Shown here: positions 1 through 8,430 of the stretch, one piece after another | Layout of the letters: every line of letters starts with the position of its first letter | How positions within the stretch are numbered: position 1 is the first letter of the stretch | Assembly (NCBI GenBank): GCA_017828975.1 | Contig: JAGAJN010000034.1 | Span: 45,033 to 109,032 of the forward strand | Direction of reading: 5' to 3' | DNA: 64,000 nt | DNA from: Oscillospiraceae bacterium | GTDB lineage: Bacteria > Bacillota > Clostridia > Oscillospirales > Ruminococcaceae | Notes under the pieces: generated by a model | Databases searched by the model: none | What the model saw: only the letters and a program-made list of their open reading frames with translations | What the model was told of the DNA's origin: nothing | Made by a program: the position numbers and the translations under genes

Positions 1-1778
1 ATACGTCTGGACTCGTGTCTTTCCGTGCCAAGGATAAACAGACCGCCTGCTGCTCTTACCTCGTCAGCCTTTTCCTTTATTTCCTCGCTGTGCTTCTTGT
101 ACAGCTCTCTGTAATGCTCTCTTGCGGCGATGATCTGCGGGTCTTCGGTTTCGGCATAGCTTATTGCCTCGTTGATGAGGTCCTCGTCCATGCCCTCCTT
201 TCGCATATCCGCCTTTGCCATAAACTCAGCGTTACCGCCCAGAAGAATGTCGGTACCGCGTCCTGCCATGTTGGTAGCAATGGTAACAGCGCCGAACTTA
301 CCTGCCTGAGCAACTATCTCAGCTTCCTTTGCATGCTGCTTAGCGTTCAGTACCTCGTGCTTGATGCCCCTCTTTTTCAGCATAGAGGACAGCAGCTCGG
401 ATTTTTCGATGGAGATAGTACCTACCAGCACGGGCTGACCCTTTTCGTGACATTCGATAATCTGCTCGATAGCGGCGTTGAACTTGCCCTTTTCGGTCTT
501 GTAAACAACGTCGGGGTGGTCAATTCTCTGAACGGGACGGTTTGTGGGTACCTCCACAACGTCCAGCTTGTAAATCTCTCTGAACTCGTCCTCCTCGGTC
601 ATAGCGGTACCTGTCATACCGGAAAGCTTTGTGTAAAGACGGAAGAAGTTCTGGAATGTTACGGTAGCCAGCGTCTTGGACTCGTTTGCTATCTTAACGC
701 CTTCCTTTGCTTCGATAGCCTGATGCAGACCGTCATTGAAGCGTCGTCCTATCATAAGACGTCCCGTAAACTCGTCAACGATAATAACTTCGCCCTCGTC
801 GTTAACAACGTAGTCGATGTCTGCCTTCATAACGCCGTTTGCTTTCAGCGCCTGATTTATGTGGTGGAGCAGGGTCATATTTTCTGCGTCCATCAGGTTG
901 ATGACGTTAAAGTGCTTTTCAGCCTTTCTTACGCCGTTTCGTGTGATGGTAGCGGTCTTTGCCTTTTCGTCAACGATGTAGTCGCAGTCCTCGGCAAGCT
1001 CCTCCTGATCCTCCTTGTCGTCCATTTCGACAACATAGTGGGGCTTCAGGGTCTTAACGAATTTGTCAACGGTAGTGTAAAGCTCGGTGGACTTATCGCC
1101 CTGACCGGAAATGATAAGGGGAGTTCTTGCTTCATCTATGAGGATAGAGTCCACCTCGTCCACGATAGCAAAGTTATGTCCTCTCTGGACCATATCCTTC
1201 TTATAGATGACCATGTTATCACGGAGATAGTCAAAGCCGAACTCGTTGTTTGTACCATAGGTAATGTCCGCAGCATAAGCGGCACGTCTTTCGTCGTTGG
1301 TCAGACCGTGGAGGATACAGCCGATGCTCTGTCCCAGATAGCGGAAAACCTTGCCCATTTCCTCCGACTGAGATTTAGCAAGATAGTCATTTACGGTAAC
1401 AACGTGAACGCCCTTGCCGTCCAGCGAATTAAGGTAAGCGGCACAGCAGGCAACGAGAGTTTTACCTTCACCTGTTCTCATTTCGGCGATACGTCCCTGA
1501 TGAAGAACGATAGCACCGATTATCTGAACGGGGAAGGGCTTCTTTCCGAGAACTCTCCATGCAGCCTCTCTTACCGTAGCAAGAGCTTCGGGGAGAATGT
1601 CGTCAAGAGTTTCGCCGTTTGCAAGTCTTTCCTTCAGCACCTTTGTCTGTCCCTTAAGAGTTTCCTCAGACATTGCCTGATATTCCTCGTCAAGGGCAAG
1701 AACCTTGTTTTTTATAGGCTCTATCTTTGCGAGTTCTCTTTTGCTGTAAGAACCGAACAATCCATCAAAAAGTCCCAT
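1..1778 (-). CDS. secA: Preprotein translocase subunit SecA (N-terminal part; gene runs off the left edge)
   Basis: Motor ATPase that pushes secretory proteins through the SecYEG channel. The minus strand is open from an ATG at 1778 (AAAGGTGG just upstream) to the window edge, giving about 592 of the usual 800-950 residues. Visible motifs are the N-terminal GLFDGLFGS, the Walker A box MRTGEGKTL, the Walker B stretch [15 protein letters not shown], the second nucleotide-binding domain motif [10 protein letters not shown], and [15 protein letters not shown] near the cut. The C-terminal scaffold, wing and any zinc tail lie outside. A plus-strand reading of the same bases is also open for about 600 codons but resembles nothing, so it is taken as a shadow. 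Identification is secure. Confidence 0.97.
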   Translation of the reverse strand, partial: MGLFDGLFGSYSKRELAKIEPIKNKVLALDEEYQAMSEETLKGQTKVLKERLANGETLDDILPEALATVREAAWRVLGKKPFPVQIIGAIVLHQGRIAEMRTGEGKTLVACCAAYLNSLDGKGVHVVTVNDYLAKSQSEEMGKVFRYLGQSIGCILHGLTNDERRAAYAADITYGTNNEFGFDYLRDNMVIYKKDMVQRGHNFAIVDEVDSILIDEARTPLIISGQGDKSTELYTTVDKFVKTLKPHYVVEMDDKEDQEELAEDCDYIVDEKAKTATITRNGVRKAEKHFNVINLMDAENMTLLHHINQALKANGVMKADIDYVVNDEGEVIIVDEFTGRLMIGRRFNDGLHQAIEAKEGVKIANESKTLATVTFQNFFRLYTKLSGMTGTAMTEEDEFREIYKLDVVEVPTNRPVQRIDHPDVVYKTEKGKFNAAIEQIIECHEKGQPVLVGTISIEKSELLSSMLKKRGIKHEVLNAKQHAKEAEIVAQAGKFGAVTIATNMAGRGTDILLGGNAEFMAKADMRKEGMDEDLINEAISYAETEDPQIIAAREHYRELYKKHSEEIKEKADEVRAAGGLFILGTERHESRR

Positions 1779-1842
1779 TTATCAAATCCACCTTTATTAG
1801 TTTTAAGCCGATAGTTCGGCTGTAATGTCTACATACTATCTT

Positions 1843-1871
1843 ATTATAACTCTTTTTCATTCAATTGTCAA
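1843..1871 (-). promoter_or_regulatory. Promoter of secA
   Basis: On the minus strand TTGACA (1871-1866), a 17-base spacer and TATAAT (1848-1843) lie about 65 bases before the secA start, a perfect vegetative sigma-A type promoter. Confidence 0.85.
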
Positions 1872-1964
1872 ATATTTTTTTCAAATAAAATCGCAATTTT
1901 GGGCATAAAATTCGTCAAAACGAAAGATAATAATACAAATCATTCAAAAAGGAGAATGCTTTAA

Positions 1965-2585
1965 ATGGAATTTTCATCAAGTATCACAAAGGAAAATCTT
2001 ATGCGGGCGTTTGCGGGAGAAAGTCAGGCTAGAAACCGCTACACCTTTGCGGCAGATGCGGCCAAGCGTCAGAATTACGAGTTTCTCAGCCGTGTATTCA
2101 AGCTGACCGCCGACCAGGAGAAGGCTCACGCCGAAATATTCTATAATTTTCTCAGACAGTCAAACGGCGAAAATATTGCCATAGAGGGAGCGTATCCCGT
2201 GGACAATTACGACGATATTGTGAAGCTTCTCACCTCTGCCCGCCATAACGAGTATGAGGAGTTTGAAACGGTCTATCCCGCATTTGCGAAGACCGCCAAG
2301 GACGAGGGCTTTTTGCAGATAGCGGCGGCATTTGAGAATATCGCCGCCATTGAAAAGGTCCACGGCGACCGCTTCGGCACATTTGCTTCCCTTATCGAAC
2401 GGGGACTGTTGTTCAAGGCGGAAAACACAAGCGAACAGACCGAGTGGATATGCCTGAACTGCGGTCATATCCACAAAGGTCCCATGGCACCTCAGAATTG
2501 CCCCGTCTGTCATTCCGACAAGGGATTTTTTGTGCCGTTCAAGTATTACGACTTCAAGGAAAACGGCTATGCTTCAATAGGATAA
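1965..2585 (+). CDS. rbr: Rubrerythrin
   Basis: Non-haem diiron peroxidase of anaerobes that reduces hydrogen peroxide in the cytoplasm with electrons from rubredoxin or NADH-linked partners. The 206-residue protein has the four-helix diiron domain first (GES at 18-20, EKAH at 52-55, and the second EKVH at 130-133) and a rubredoxin-like iron site at the C-terminus with cysteines at 163, 166, 179 and 182. Length and domain order are those of classical rubrerythrin. The ATG follows AAAGGAG at a good distance. It stands alone, divergent from secA, with its own terminator. It points to an anaerobe that meets oxygen stress. Confidence 0.96.
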   Translation: MEFSSSITKENLMRAFAGESQARNRYTFAADAAKRQNYEFLSRVFKLTADQEKAHAEIFYNFLRQSNGENIAIEGAYPVDNYDDIVKLLTSARHNEYEEFETVYPAFAKTAKDEGFLQIAAAFENIAAIEKVHGDRFGTFASLIERGLLFKAENTSEQTEWICLNCGHIHKGPMAPQNCPVCHSDKGFFVPFKYYDFKENGYASIG

Positions 2586-2590
2586 AAAAA

Positions 2591-2630
2591 GGGTATGCTG
2601 CACTAAGCTGTGTGGCATACCCGTATTTTT
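2591..2630 (+). terminator. Intrinsic terminator of rbr
   Basis: Stem GGGTATGC (2591-2598) with GCATACCC (2615-2622), extended inward by five more pairs including two G-U pairs, followed by GTATTTTT. Confidence 0.85.
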
Positions 2631-2738
2631 AGGAAATTTAGGAAAATTTTCTTAGCGAAAAAGAATTGTTCCATTTTGCTGTATCAGAAATGCCTAATTT
2701 GTACAATCTGACGAAAAATATTTATTTGCGAAAAATGC

Positions 2739-2767
2739 TTGACAAAAAATTATCCGTATGGTAAAAT
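2739..2767 (+). promoter_or_regulatory. Promoter of the serine tRNA pair
   Basis: TTGACA (2739-2744), 17-base spacer, TAAAAT (2762-2767), about 60 bases before the first tRNA. It probably transcribes both tRNAs to the terminator at 3045. Confidence 0.75.
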
Positions 2768-2827
2768 AAATAAGTCGTTAAAGCGTTGTGCAGGTAGTAT
2801 AACCGCATTTTCCGTTAAACGAAATAC

Positions 2828-2915
2828 GGAGAGGTATCGAAGCGGTCATAACGAGGCGGTCTTGAAAACCGTTTGCCCACAAGGCACAAGGGTTCGAATC
2901 CCTTCCTCTCCGCCA
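2828..2915 (+). tRNA. tRNA-Ser (anticodon UGA)
   Basis: Acceptor GGAGAGG (2828-2834) pairs with CCTCTCC (2905-2911), then G and an encoded CCA. The anticodon loop CTTGAAA gives TGA. The long variable arm is the class II form expected for serine, and the T arm GGGTTCGAATCCC is standard. 88 bases including CCA. Confidence 0.97.
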
Positions 2916-2950
2916 ACTTTTCCTTAATATGTGTTTTGAGTTCACCATTC

Positions 2951-3040
2951 GCAGAAATACCCAAGTGGTGAAGGGGCTCCCCTGCTAAGGGAGTAGGTCG
3001 GGAAACCGGCGCGAGGGTTCAAATCCCTCTTTCTGCGCCA
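2951..3040 (+). tRNA. tRNA-Ser (anticodon GCU)
   Basis: Acceptor GCAGAAA (2951-2957) pairs with TTTCTGC (3030-3036), followed by G and encoded CCA. The anticodon loop CTGCTAA gives GCT, which reads AGC/AGU serine codons. Long variable arm with stem GTCGGGAAACCGGC. Lies 35 bases after the UGA tRNA and is probably cotranscribed with it. Confidence 0.97.
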
Positions 3041-3044
3041 AATC

Positions 3045-3076
3045 AAGCCGCTTCTTTACGGAGCGGCTTTTTCTTT
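3045..3076 (+). terminator. Terminator of the tRNA-Ser pair
   Basis: Stem AAGCCGCT (3045-3052) with AGCGGCTT (3062-3069), followed by TTTTCTTTT. Confidence 0.9.
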
Positions 3077-3165
3077 TACGATATGTTAGGACGGCTATAT
3101 CCCCACATTTCGGGAGAGAAGCAGAAAATATTTTGCAGATACGGTTTTGAAAAGAGGTCTTTAAC

Positions 3166-3579
3166 GTGTGGCTGTTATATGCAGCATTGTCCGCATTATT
3201 TGCGGCGCTTACCACAATATTTGCAAAGTTAGGCGTTGACAAGGTGGATTCCACACTTGCCACCGCCATACGAACTGTTGTCGTTCTTGCGGCGGCATGG
3301 GGAATGGTCTTTATAGCCGGAAAACAGCGGGGAATTGTCGACATTGACCGAAAAAGCTGGATATTCCTCGTTCTTTCTGGACTTGCCACGGGAATTTCTT
3401 GGCTCTGCTACTACAAAGCACTGCAAAACGCTCCCGCTTCAAAGGTCGCTCCCGTGGACAAATTCAGCCTTGTAATCACCATGATACTGTCCTTTATCGT
3501 GCTGAAGGAGCAGCTTTCCGCCAAGGACATAATAGGTGCTTTGCTGATAACTGCGGGCACTCTGGTCATCATACTGTAA
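3166..3579 (+). CDS. EamA-family transporter, single-domain (half-size)
   Basis: Small membrane protein of 137 residues made of one EamA domain, against two tandem domains in most drug/metabolite transporters. Four hydrophobic stretches at about 1-20, 32-52, 65-82 and 95-137 fit four or five membrane helices. The motif ISWLCYYKALQNAPASKVAPVDK is characteristic of this family (as far as that stretch shows), and PVDK precedes the next helix. Such short forms are expected to dimerise. Start is GTG at 3166 after AGAGG. Substrate cannot be told from sequence. No operon partner; it sits between the tRNA terminator and an unknown gene with its own promoter. Confidence 0.85.
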   Translation: MWLLYAALSALFAALTTIFAKLGVDKVDSTLATAIRTVVVLAAAWGMVFIAGKQRGIVDIDRKSWIFLVLSGLATGISWLCYYKALQNAPASKVAPVDKFSLVITMILSFIVLKEQLSAKDIIGALLITAGTLVIIL

Positions 3580-3629
3580 GTCAAATTATAAGCAATTTCC
3601 GAAGATAACAAAAAAAATTGAAAAATGTG

Positions 3630-3658
3630 TTGCTTTTCTTCAATTTATATGGTATAAT
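3630..3658 (+). promoter_or_regulatory. Promoter of the 329-residue unknown gene
   Basis: TTGCTT (3630-3635), 17-base spacer, TATAAT (3653-3658), 85 bases before the ATG at 3744. Confidence 0.65.
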
Positions 3659-3743
3659 AATATTGTTTATAGGTTTCTGCGGACGATTATGCGTTTTTTC
3701 GCAGTTAACCATATTTAATATGAAATTTTCTGGAGGAATTTAA

Positions 3744-4733
3744 ATGTCATATCCACTGATAGCACCCGATTTCTATAAAGAATATACCGAAAGCTGGGAC
3801 AGGGAAAAGAACGGCGATATTCCCTGCGAGATAATCTTCACCCCCGCAGCAGCCGAGTATGTTTTCACCCTCAATAACGTTGATACCGTTATGAGATTGA
3901 TGGCTCATAAGGAAAAGCTTAATTTCCAGATGTACAACCTTAAGCCCGACGCAGAGCGTGATGCCGCTTACGAAAAGCAGAACAAGGAAAAGCTTGCGCT
4001 GTTCCCGCTTCTCCAGTATTACTGGCCCCTCAAGACGCTGATGATGAACATTCTCCAGCGCCGTGAAGCTAACTTTGAAAAGAGAATGTTGGTGCTCAAC
4101 TACGCTATCAAGGCAGTTCAGGAGATAATCGACAGAAATCAGGCTGAGGCTATCCCTGCGTTCGTTTCTCAGTTTATCGCAAGAGAGGATTACAGCGATG
4201 TTCTGGCATATTTTGCCGAGCTTCGTCCCGCACTTGATTACAGCATGAACGACGGTCTGTCCCTGCTGGATATTTTCAACACCAATCCTCAGTTCGGCGA
4301 GATAATGAACACCATCTACGGTAACCTCGGCATTGACAGGTCCAAGGAGGCCACCAAGGAGGATATTGAAAGACACGTCAAGAACTATTTCGAGCTGAAA
4401 AAGTCCTTCTATACGGGCTTCTTGAAGGGCAGAGAGCATTATATCGAGAATATTATGGTCAACTACCTCTGGGCGCTGTCCATGCCCTTTGCGGATCCTT
4501 CCATCTCCGTATGGGACAACTATGTGTTCTTCTGTGCGCTTTACAATGCGATCAAGGTAATGCTGACCTGCTATATGAAGGACAAGGACGATTCCGACTT
4601 TGCTTATGCAGTTGCTATGTTCTCCTATCAGTTCCACAATACTCCCAGAGATATTGTCAGGGAAGTTGTTAAGGTCATCAAAGATGCGGGCGAGGGCAAC
4701 AACGGCGATATGGCTATGCTGGTTCTCGGCTGA
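3744..4733 (+). CDS. Hypothetical protein, 329 residues
   Basis: I do not recognise a family. The product is soluble, rich in charged and aromatic residues, predicted mostly helical, without signal peptide, membrane helix or cysteine-metal motif. Leucine and tyrosine-rich segments such as LLQYYWPLKTLMMNIL and FFCALYNAIKVMLTCY suggest a packed helical core. The ATG follows GGAGG. It has its own promoter and terminator, so it is a single-gene unit. Codon use looks like that of the neighbours. The minus strand of the same bases is also open but has no start signal and is a shadow. Real gene is nearly certain; function unknown. Confidence 0.85.
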   Translation: MSYPLIAPDFYKEYTESWDREKNGDIPCEIIFTPAAAEYVFTLNNVDTVMRLMAHKEKLNFQMYNLKPDAERDAAYEKQNKEKLALFPLLQYYWPLKTLMMNILQRREANFEKRMLVLNYAIKAVQEIIDRNQAEAIPAFVSQFIAREDYSDVLAYFAELRPALDYSMNDGLSLLDIFNTNPQFGEIMNTIYGNLGIDRSKEATKEDIERHVKNYFELKKSFYTGFLKGREHYIENIMVNYLWALSMPFADPSISVWDNYVFFCALYNAIKVMLTCYMKDKDDSDFAYAVAMFSYQFHNTPRDIVREVVKVIKDAGEGNNGDMAMLVLG

Positions 4734-4756
4734 TCTCCGCATTTCGTAAATAACAC

Positions 4757-4795
4757 AAAGTGCCGTTCCTGATGGGGGACGGCACTTTTTTATTT
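4757..4795. terminator. Terminator between the unknown gene and malic enzyme
   Basis: Stem AAAGTGCCGT (4757-4766) with ACGGCACTTT (4779-4788) followed by TTTTATTTAT on the plus strand. The malic enzyme stop lies at 4794-4796 on the other strand, so the hairpin may serve both converging genes, although its minus-side U run is weak. Confidence 0.88.
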
Positions 4796-5948
4796 ATCGC
4801 TTGTATGCTTCTGTAACCGCTTTTGCGACTGCCTTTGCAACGCCTTTGTCAAGGGGATCGGGGATAATTCGGTCGGGGGACAACTCCTTTTCGGGGATAT
4901 ACGACGCAATTGCATAGGCAGCGGCGGACTTCATCTGCTCGGTGATCTCCTTCGCACGGACGTCCAGCGCACCTCGGAATATTCCCGGAAAGGCTAAGAG
5001 ATTGTTTATCTGATTGGGACAATCGCTCCGTCCGGTGCCCACAATTGCAGCACCCGCAGCCTTGGCAGCATCGGGCATTATCTCGGGACGGGGATTTGCC
5101 AGCGCAAAAATTATGGGCTTTTCCGCCATGGAACGCACCATTTCTTCGGTAACGCAGTCGGGGGAGGAAACGCCGATAAACAGGTCGGCACCCGTCAGAA
5201 CGTCCTCCAATGTTCCGCTTTTTCTGTGAAGATTTGTCACCTCGGCGATGTCGGCTTTTTGGCTGTTCAGACCGTTTCTGCCCTTGTAGATCGCACCTGT
5301 TCGGTCGCAGATGATAATATCCTTCAGTCCCGCAGACATCAGCAGACGGGCTATGGCAAGTCCCGCAGCACCTGCGCCGTTGATGACAGCCTTTGTTTCG
5401 CCTATGGTTCGATTCGTCAGCTTTAACGCATTTATCAGGGCGGCAAGAACGACTATTGCCGTGCCGTGCTGGTCGTCGTGGAAAACGGGAATATCGCAGC
5501 ATTCCTTTAGCTTTTCCTCAATTTCAAAGCAGCGGGGAGCGGAAATGTCCTCCAGATTTATGCCGCCGAAGCTGCCTGAAATAAGCCTTACTGTGTTCAC
5601 TATCTCGTTCACGTTCTGCGATTTAATGCAGATAGGGAAAGCGTCCACATCGGCAAAATGCTTGAACAGGGCGCATTTTCCCTCCATTACGGGCATGGCG
5701 GCTTCCGCACCGATGTCACCCAGACCGAGGACAGCAGTCCCGTCGGTGACAACGGCAACAAGGTTGGAACGGGCGGTCAGCTCAAAGCTTTTCTCGGGAT
5801 TTCTGTTTATTTCAAGGCATGGCTCGGCAACTCCGGGAGTGTAGGCAAGAGCGAGGTCGTCACGGGTTTCAAGGGGAATTTTGCATTCTATCCCGATTTT
5901 GCCCCGCCAATCATGGTGCTTTTTCAGAGATTCTTCGGAATAATTCAT
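4794..5948 (-). CDS. NAD(P)-dependent malic enzyme
   Basis: Oxidative decarboxylation of malate to pyruvate and CO2 with reduction of NAD(P), in the cytoplasm. The 384-residue length is the short bacterial form without the phosphotransacetylase-like tail. Seen in order: catalytic tyrosine region AYTPGVAEPC, the lysine and acid region GKCALFKHFADVDAFPICI, the metal-binding EDISAPRCFEIE and FHDDQHGTAIV, then a Rossmann fold with INGAGAAGLAI. The ATG at 5948 follows GAAAGG. It stands alone between two converging or separate units. NAD against NADP preference cannot be read reliably. Confidence 0.95.
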   Translation of the reverse strand: MNYSEESLKKHHDWRGKIGIECKIPLETRDDLALAYTPGVAEPCLEINRNPEKSFELTARSNLVAVVTDGTAVLGLGDIGAEAAMPVMEGKCALFKHFADVDAFPICIKSQNVNEIVNTVRLISGSFGGINLEDISAPRCFEIEEKLKECCDIPVFHDDQHGTAIVVLAALINALKLTNRTIGETKAVINGAGAAGLAIARLLMSAGLKDIIICDRTGAIYKGRNGLNSQKADIAEVTNLHRKSGTLEDVLTGADLFIGVSSPDCVTEEMVRSMAEKPIIFALANPRPEIMPDAAKAAGAAIVGTGRSDCPNQINNLLAFPGIFRGALDVRAKEITEQMKSAAAYAIASYIPEKELSPDRIIPDPLDKGVAKAVAKAVTEAYKR

Positions 5949-6062
5949 AGACGGTTTCCTTTCGTTTTTTCTTATTTTGTTCCGAAAACTCTGTAATATT
6001 CCGCAAAAAATCCTCAGACAATTTTACGAAAAACTGTCTGAGGACAAATATTTTATAGTTTA

Positions 6063-7358
6063 TCAGATAGCCTTAAAAGCTTCCTCCAGATCGAAGATAA
6101 TATCGTCGATATGCTCCGTACCGATGGAAAGTCTGATGGTGTTTGGCTTGATTCCCTGTTCCTCCAGCTCTGCGCCGTTCAACTGAGAATGTGTTGTGGA
6201 AGCGGGGTGGATAGCCAGAGATTTAACGTCGGCAACATTAGCCAGCAGAGAGAAAATTTGCAGGTTGTCGATGAACTTCTTTGCTTCTTCCTCACCGCCC
6301 TTTATCTCAAAGGTGAAGATGGAACCGCCGCCGTTCGGGAAATACTTGTCGTAAAGCTCCTTCTGTCTGCCGGTTGCAAGAGAGGGGTGATTTACCTTTT
6401 CTACCTTGGGGTGATTATTCAGGAAATTAACCACCTTGATTGCATTTTCAACGTGTCTTTCCACTCTCAAGGACAGAGTTTCCAGACCCTGCAGGAAGAT
6501 GAATGCGTGGAAGGGGGACAGTGTTGCGCCCGTATCTCTCAGCAGGATAGCCCTTATTTTTGTAACAAATGCTGCGGGACCGACTGCCTTTGTGAAGCTT
6601 ACGCCGTGATAGCTGGGGTTGGGTTCGGTGAGAGCGGGGAACTTTCCGCTTGCCTCCCAGTCAAACTTGCCGCTGTCCACGATAACGCCGCCGATAGCTG
6701 TGCCGTGTCCGCCGATAAACTTGGTTGCGGAATGAACAACGATGTCTGCGCCGTACTCGATAGGTCTGATAAGGTAGGGTGTGCCGAAGGTGTTGTCAAC
6801 TACAAGAGGTATCTTGTGCTTGTGGGCAATATTTGCAAGCTTCTCAATGTCGATAACGTTGGAGTTGGGATTGCCCAGAGTTTCGATGTAAAGAGCCTTT
6901 GTGTTCTCCTGAATGGCATTCTCATAAGCGGCTTCATCGTCAGGTTCAACGAAGGTGGTGGTGATGCCGTAATCGGGAAGGGTGTGTTCCAGAAGATTGT
7001 ATGTACCGCCGTAAATGGTCTTTGCGGCAACGATATGCTCGCCTGCCTTTGCCAGATTCTGGATAGTATAGGCAATAGCCGCAGCGCCCGAAGCAGTCGC
7101 CAGAGCAGCAACGCCGCCCTCCAGAGCAGCAATTCTCTGTTCAAATATGTCCTGTGTGGGGTTTGTAAGTCTGCCGTAGATGTTTCCTGCGTCCTTCAGA
7201 GCAAATCTGTCAGCTGCGTGCTGAGAGTTGTGGAAAACAAATGAAGTGCTGGCGTAGATGGGGACAGCCCTTGCATCGGTAACGGGGTCTGCGGTTTCCT
7301 GTCCTATGTGAAGCTGCTTGGTTTCAAATTTAAGGTTTCTTCCTGTAAAATCGCTCAT
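6063..7358 (-). CDS. O-acetylhomoserine aminocarboxypropyltransferase (sulfhydrylase)
   Basis: PLP enzyme that makes homocysteine (or methionine) from O-acetylhomoserine and sulfide, entering methionine synthesis by direct sulfhydrylation. The 431 residues carry the Cys/Met-metabolism fold: N-terminal TKQLHIGQETADP, the PLP-binding ATASGAAAI and the lysine Schiff-base site VHSATKFIGGHGT, then NPSYHGV and the C-terminal HPASTTHSQL. The chosen ATG at 7358 has AAAGGGAG upstream; an in-frame upstream start at 7391 would lie in the promoter region and has no ribosome site. An Rrf2-like operator region precedes it. Confidence 0.95.
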   Translation of the reverse strand: MSDFTGRNLKFETKQLHIGQETADPVTDARAVPIYASTSFVFHNSQHAADRFALKDAGNIYGRLTNPTQDIFEQRIAALEGGVAALATASGAAAIAYTIQNLAKAGEHIVAAKTIYGGTYNLLEHTLPDYGITTTFVEPDDEAAYENAIQENTKALYIETLGNPNSNVIDIEKLANIAHKHKIPLVVDNTFGTPYLIRPIEYGADIVVHSATKFIGGHGTAIGGVIVDSGKFDWEASGKFPALTEPNPSYHGVSFTKAVGPAAFVTKIRAILLRDTGATLSPFHAFIFLQGLETLSLRVERHVENAIKVVNFLNNHPKVEKVNHPSLATGRQKELYDKYFPNGGGSIFTFEIKGGEEEAKKFIDNLQIFSLLANVADVKSLAIHPASTTHSQLNGAELEEQGIKPNTIRLSIGTEHIDDIIFDLEEAFKAI

Positions 7359-7388
7359 ATTATTACTCCCTTTCGGTATTAGTATAAT

Positions 7389-7458
7389 CAACCTATTTGG
7401 TTGGTAGGAATTAGCTTGTTATTATAATAACCTATAAATACTAGTTTGTCAATAGGTT
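7389..7458 (-). promoter_or_regulatory. Promoter and probable operator of the sulfhydrylase gene
   Basis: Minus-strand TTGACA (7452-7447), 17-base spacer, TATTAT (7429-7424). Two related inverted repeats overlie it: AACCTAT (7429-7435) with ATAGGTT (7452-7458) across the -35 and spacer, and CAACC (7389-7393) with GGTTG (7399-7403) beside CCTA/TAGG (7392-7395, 7405-7408) after the -10. The shared ACCTA core suggests one regulator, plausibly of the Rrf2/CymR class that controls sulfur genes in Firmicutes; that identity is inference. The leader is only about 60 bases, too short for a SAM riboswitch. Confidence 0.6.
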
Positions 7459-7514
7459 TTATCTGGTTTTGGATATTTTTCTAAATAATACTTGGAAACT
7501 AAACCGATATTGAG

Positions 7515-7552
7515 CGATATAAACAAAAATCCGCAGAATAATCTGCGGATTT
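7515..7552 (-). terminator. Terminator of the ABC exporter operon (minus strand)
   Basis: Perfect 11-base stem AAATCCGCAGA (7527-7537) with TCTGCGGATTT (7542-7552); on the minus strand it is followed by a U-rich run (TTTTTGTTT). It lies about 150 bases after the permease stop at 7705. The rest of the 346-base gap 7359-7704 holds the sulfhydrylase promoter and an orphan plus-strand promoter, and no convincing gene. Confidence 0.8.
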
Positions 7553-7579
7553 GACTATTATTTAGTTTGGTGATATAAT
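7551..7579 (+). promoter_or_regulatory. Orphan plus-strand promoter
   Basis: TTGACT (7551-7556), 17-base spacer, TATAAT (7574-7579). No recognised gene follows: only an 18-codon reading frame from the ATG at 7587 without a ribosome site, then the antisense side of the permease gene. It could drive a small or antisense RNA, or be chance. Confidence 0.4.
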
Positions 7580-7704
7580 GTTTTTATGAGATTTACTTTT
7601 GTTTGGTATGATAAAAAGCGGGTCATTGTCCCATTTGCATAAAACGAAAATTTCAGTCGCCGCTAAACACTTTATTGAGTTTCAGGTTCTTTTGCCGTCG
7701 CCTG

Positions 7705-8430
7705 TCAGCGATTGACATCATTTGCGCAAAAGGCAAAGCTTCTCTTTCGATGTGCAATAAATCCCACAAACGCCAGAAGCAGCCACGTCACCAGCGAAAC
7801 TGCCGAGGACGAGAAAACAGTCCTGTGAATGGGGATAAGTATGTCGGAGGCGGTGTTTATCAAACCGTTTGCGGCGTTCACAAATGGCGTGATACCAAGA
7901 AGCATTCCGCCGAAAATAATTGCCGCAAGTCCCGCAGCTATGTACACGACGGACACGTTTTTCATTCTTGATGAAGCTGCGCCGTCGGCATATCCGAACA
8001 TATATACAGCCGCTGTAAGCGTTCCCGACCACAATATATTGATAAGTATCAGTATGGGCAGAGCGGGCGGCTTTATCTGGTAATATCCCGAAATGATAAG
8101 CAGGGCAGGGGGCTTTTTCATTGCCGCAGACAGAACGCCGTACAAAACGCCGTTTACCGCCGCCATGGAAAAAGCTGTCACTATGGAGTGGAGCGCAAAC
8201 GCCTTTATTTGTAACATTCGCTGACAGGACGCCGCAGCCGAAAGCCGTGTGTGGAGCGGGTAAACTATCCGCCCGATGACGTAAGCACCTGCGACAGCGG
8301 CAGCGTCAAAGCCCACAGGTACGAGCTTCCCAAGGAAGATAAGCAGTATCTCCACGGCGAGGACTATCCCCCAAAGCGGAAGTGCAAGCTGTGTGCAGAC
8401 CGCTGCCGAGCCTTTCAGACGTGTATCCAT
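7705..8430 (-). CDS. ABC exporter membrane subunit (ABC-2-like), 241 residues
   Basis: Polytopic membrane protein with about six hydrophobic segments and no enzyme motif. Its ATG overlaps the stop of the ATPase gene upstream (ATGA at 8428-8432), so the two are translationally coupled and should form one transporter. It resembles in size and layout the permeases next to YtrB-type ATPases, but I do not recognise a named family. The substrate is unknown. The last 15 residues are polar and end close to the downstream terminator region. Confidence 0.75.
   Translation of the reverse strand: MDTRLKGSAAVCTQLALPLWGIVLAVEILLIFLGKLVPVGFDAAAVAGAYVIGRIVYPLHTRLSAAASCQRMLQIKAFALHSIVTAFSMAAVNGVLYGVLSAAMKKPPALLIISGYYQIKPPALPILILINILWSGTLTAAVYMFGYADGAASSRMKNVSVVYIAAGLAAIIFGGMLLGITPFVNAANGLINTASDILIPIHRTVFSSSAVSLVTWLLLAFVGFIAHRKRSFAFCANDVNR

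Noticed and set aside
15-1814. Plus-strand open frame of 599 codons across the left end
   Set aside because: It is the antisense of secA, which reads clearly on the minus strand with SecA motifs to the edge.
2985-3389. Minus-strand frame with a KEGFEPSRRF-like end
   Set aside because: That peptide is the well-known false translation of a tRNA gene; the frame is antisense to tRNA-Ser(GCU) and the EamA gene.
3747-4742. Minus-strand frame of 331 codons opposite the 329-residue gene
   Set aside because: No ribosome site or family; the plus strand has promoter, GGAGG and terminator.
7359-7450. SAM riboswitch before the sulfhydrylase gene
   Set aside because: The leader is about 60 bases, too short, and lacks the conserved stems.
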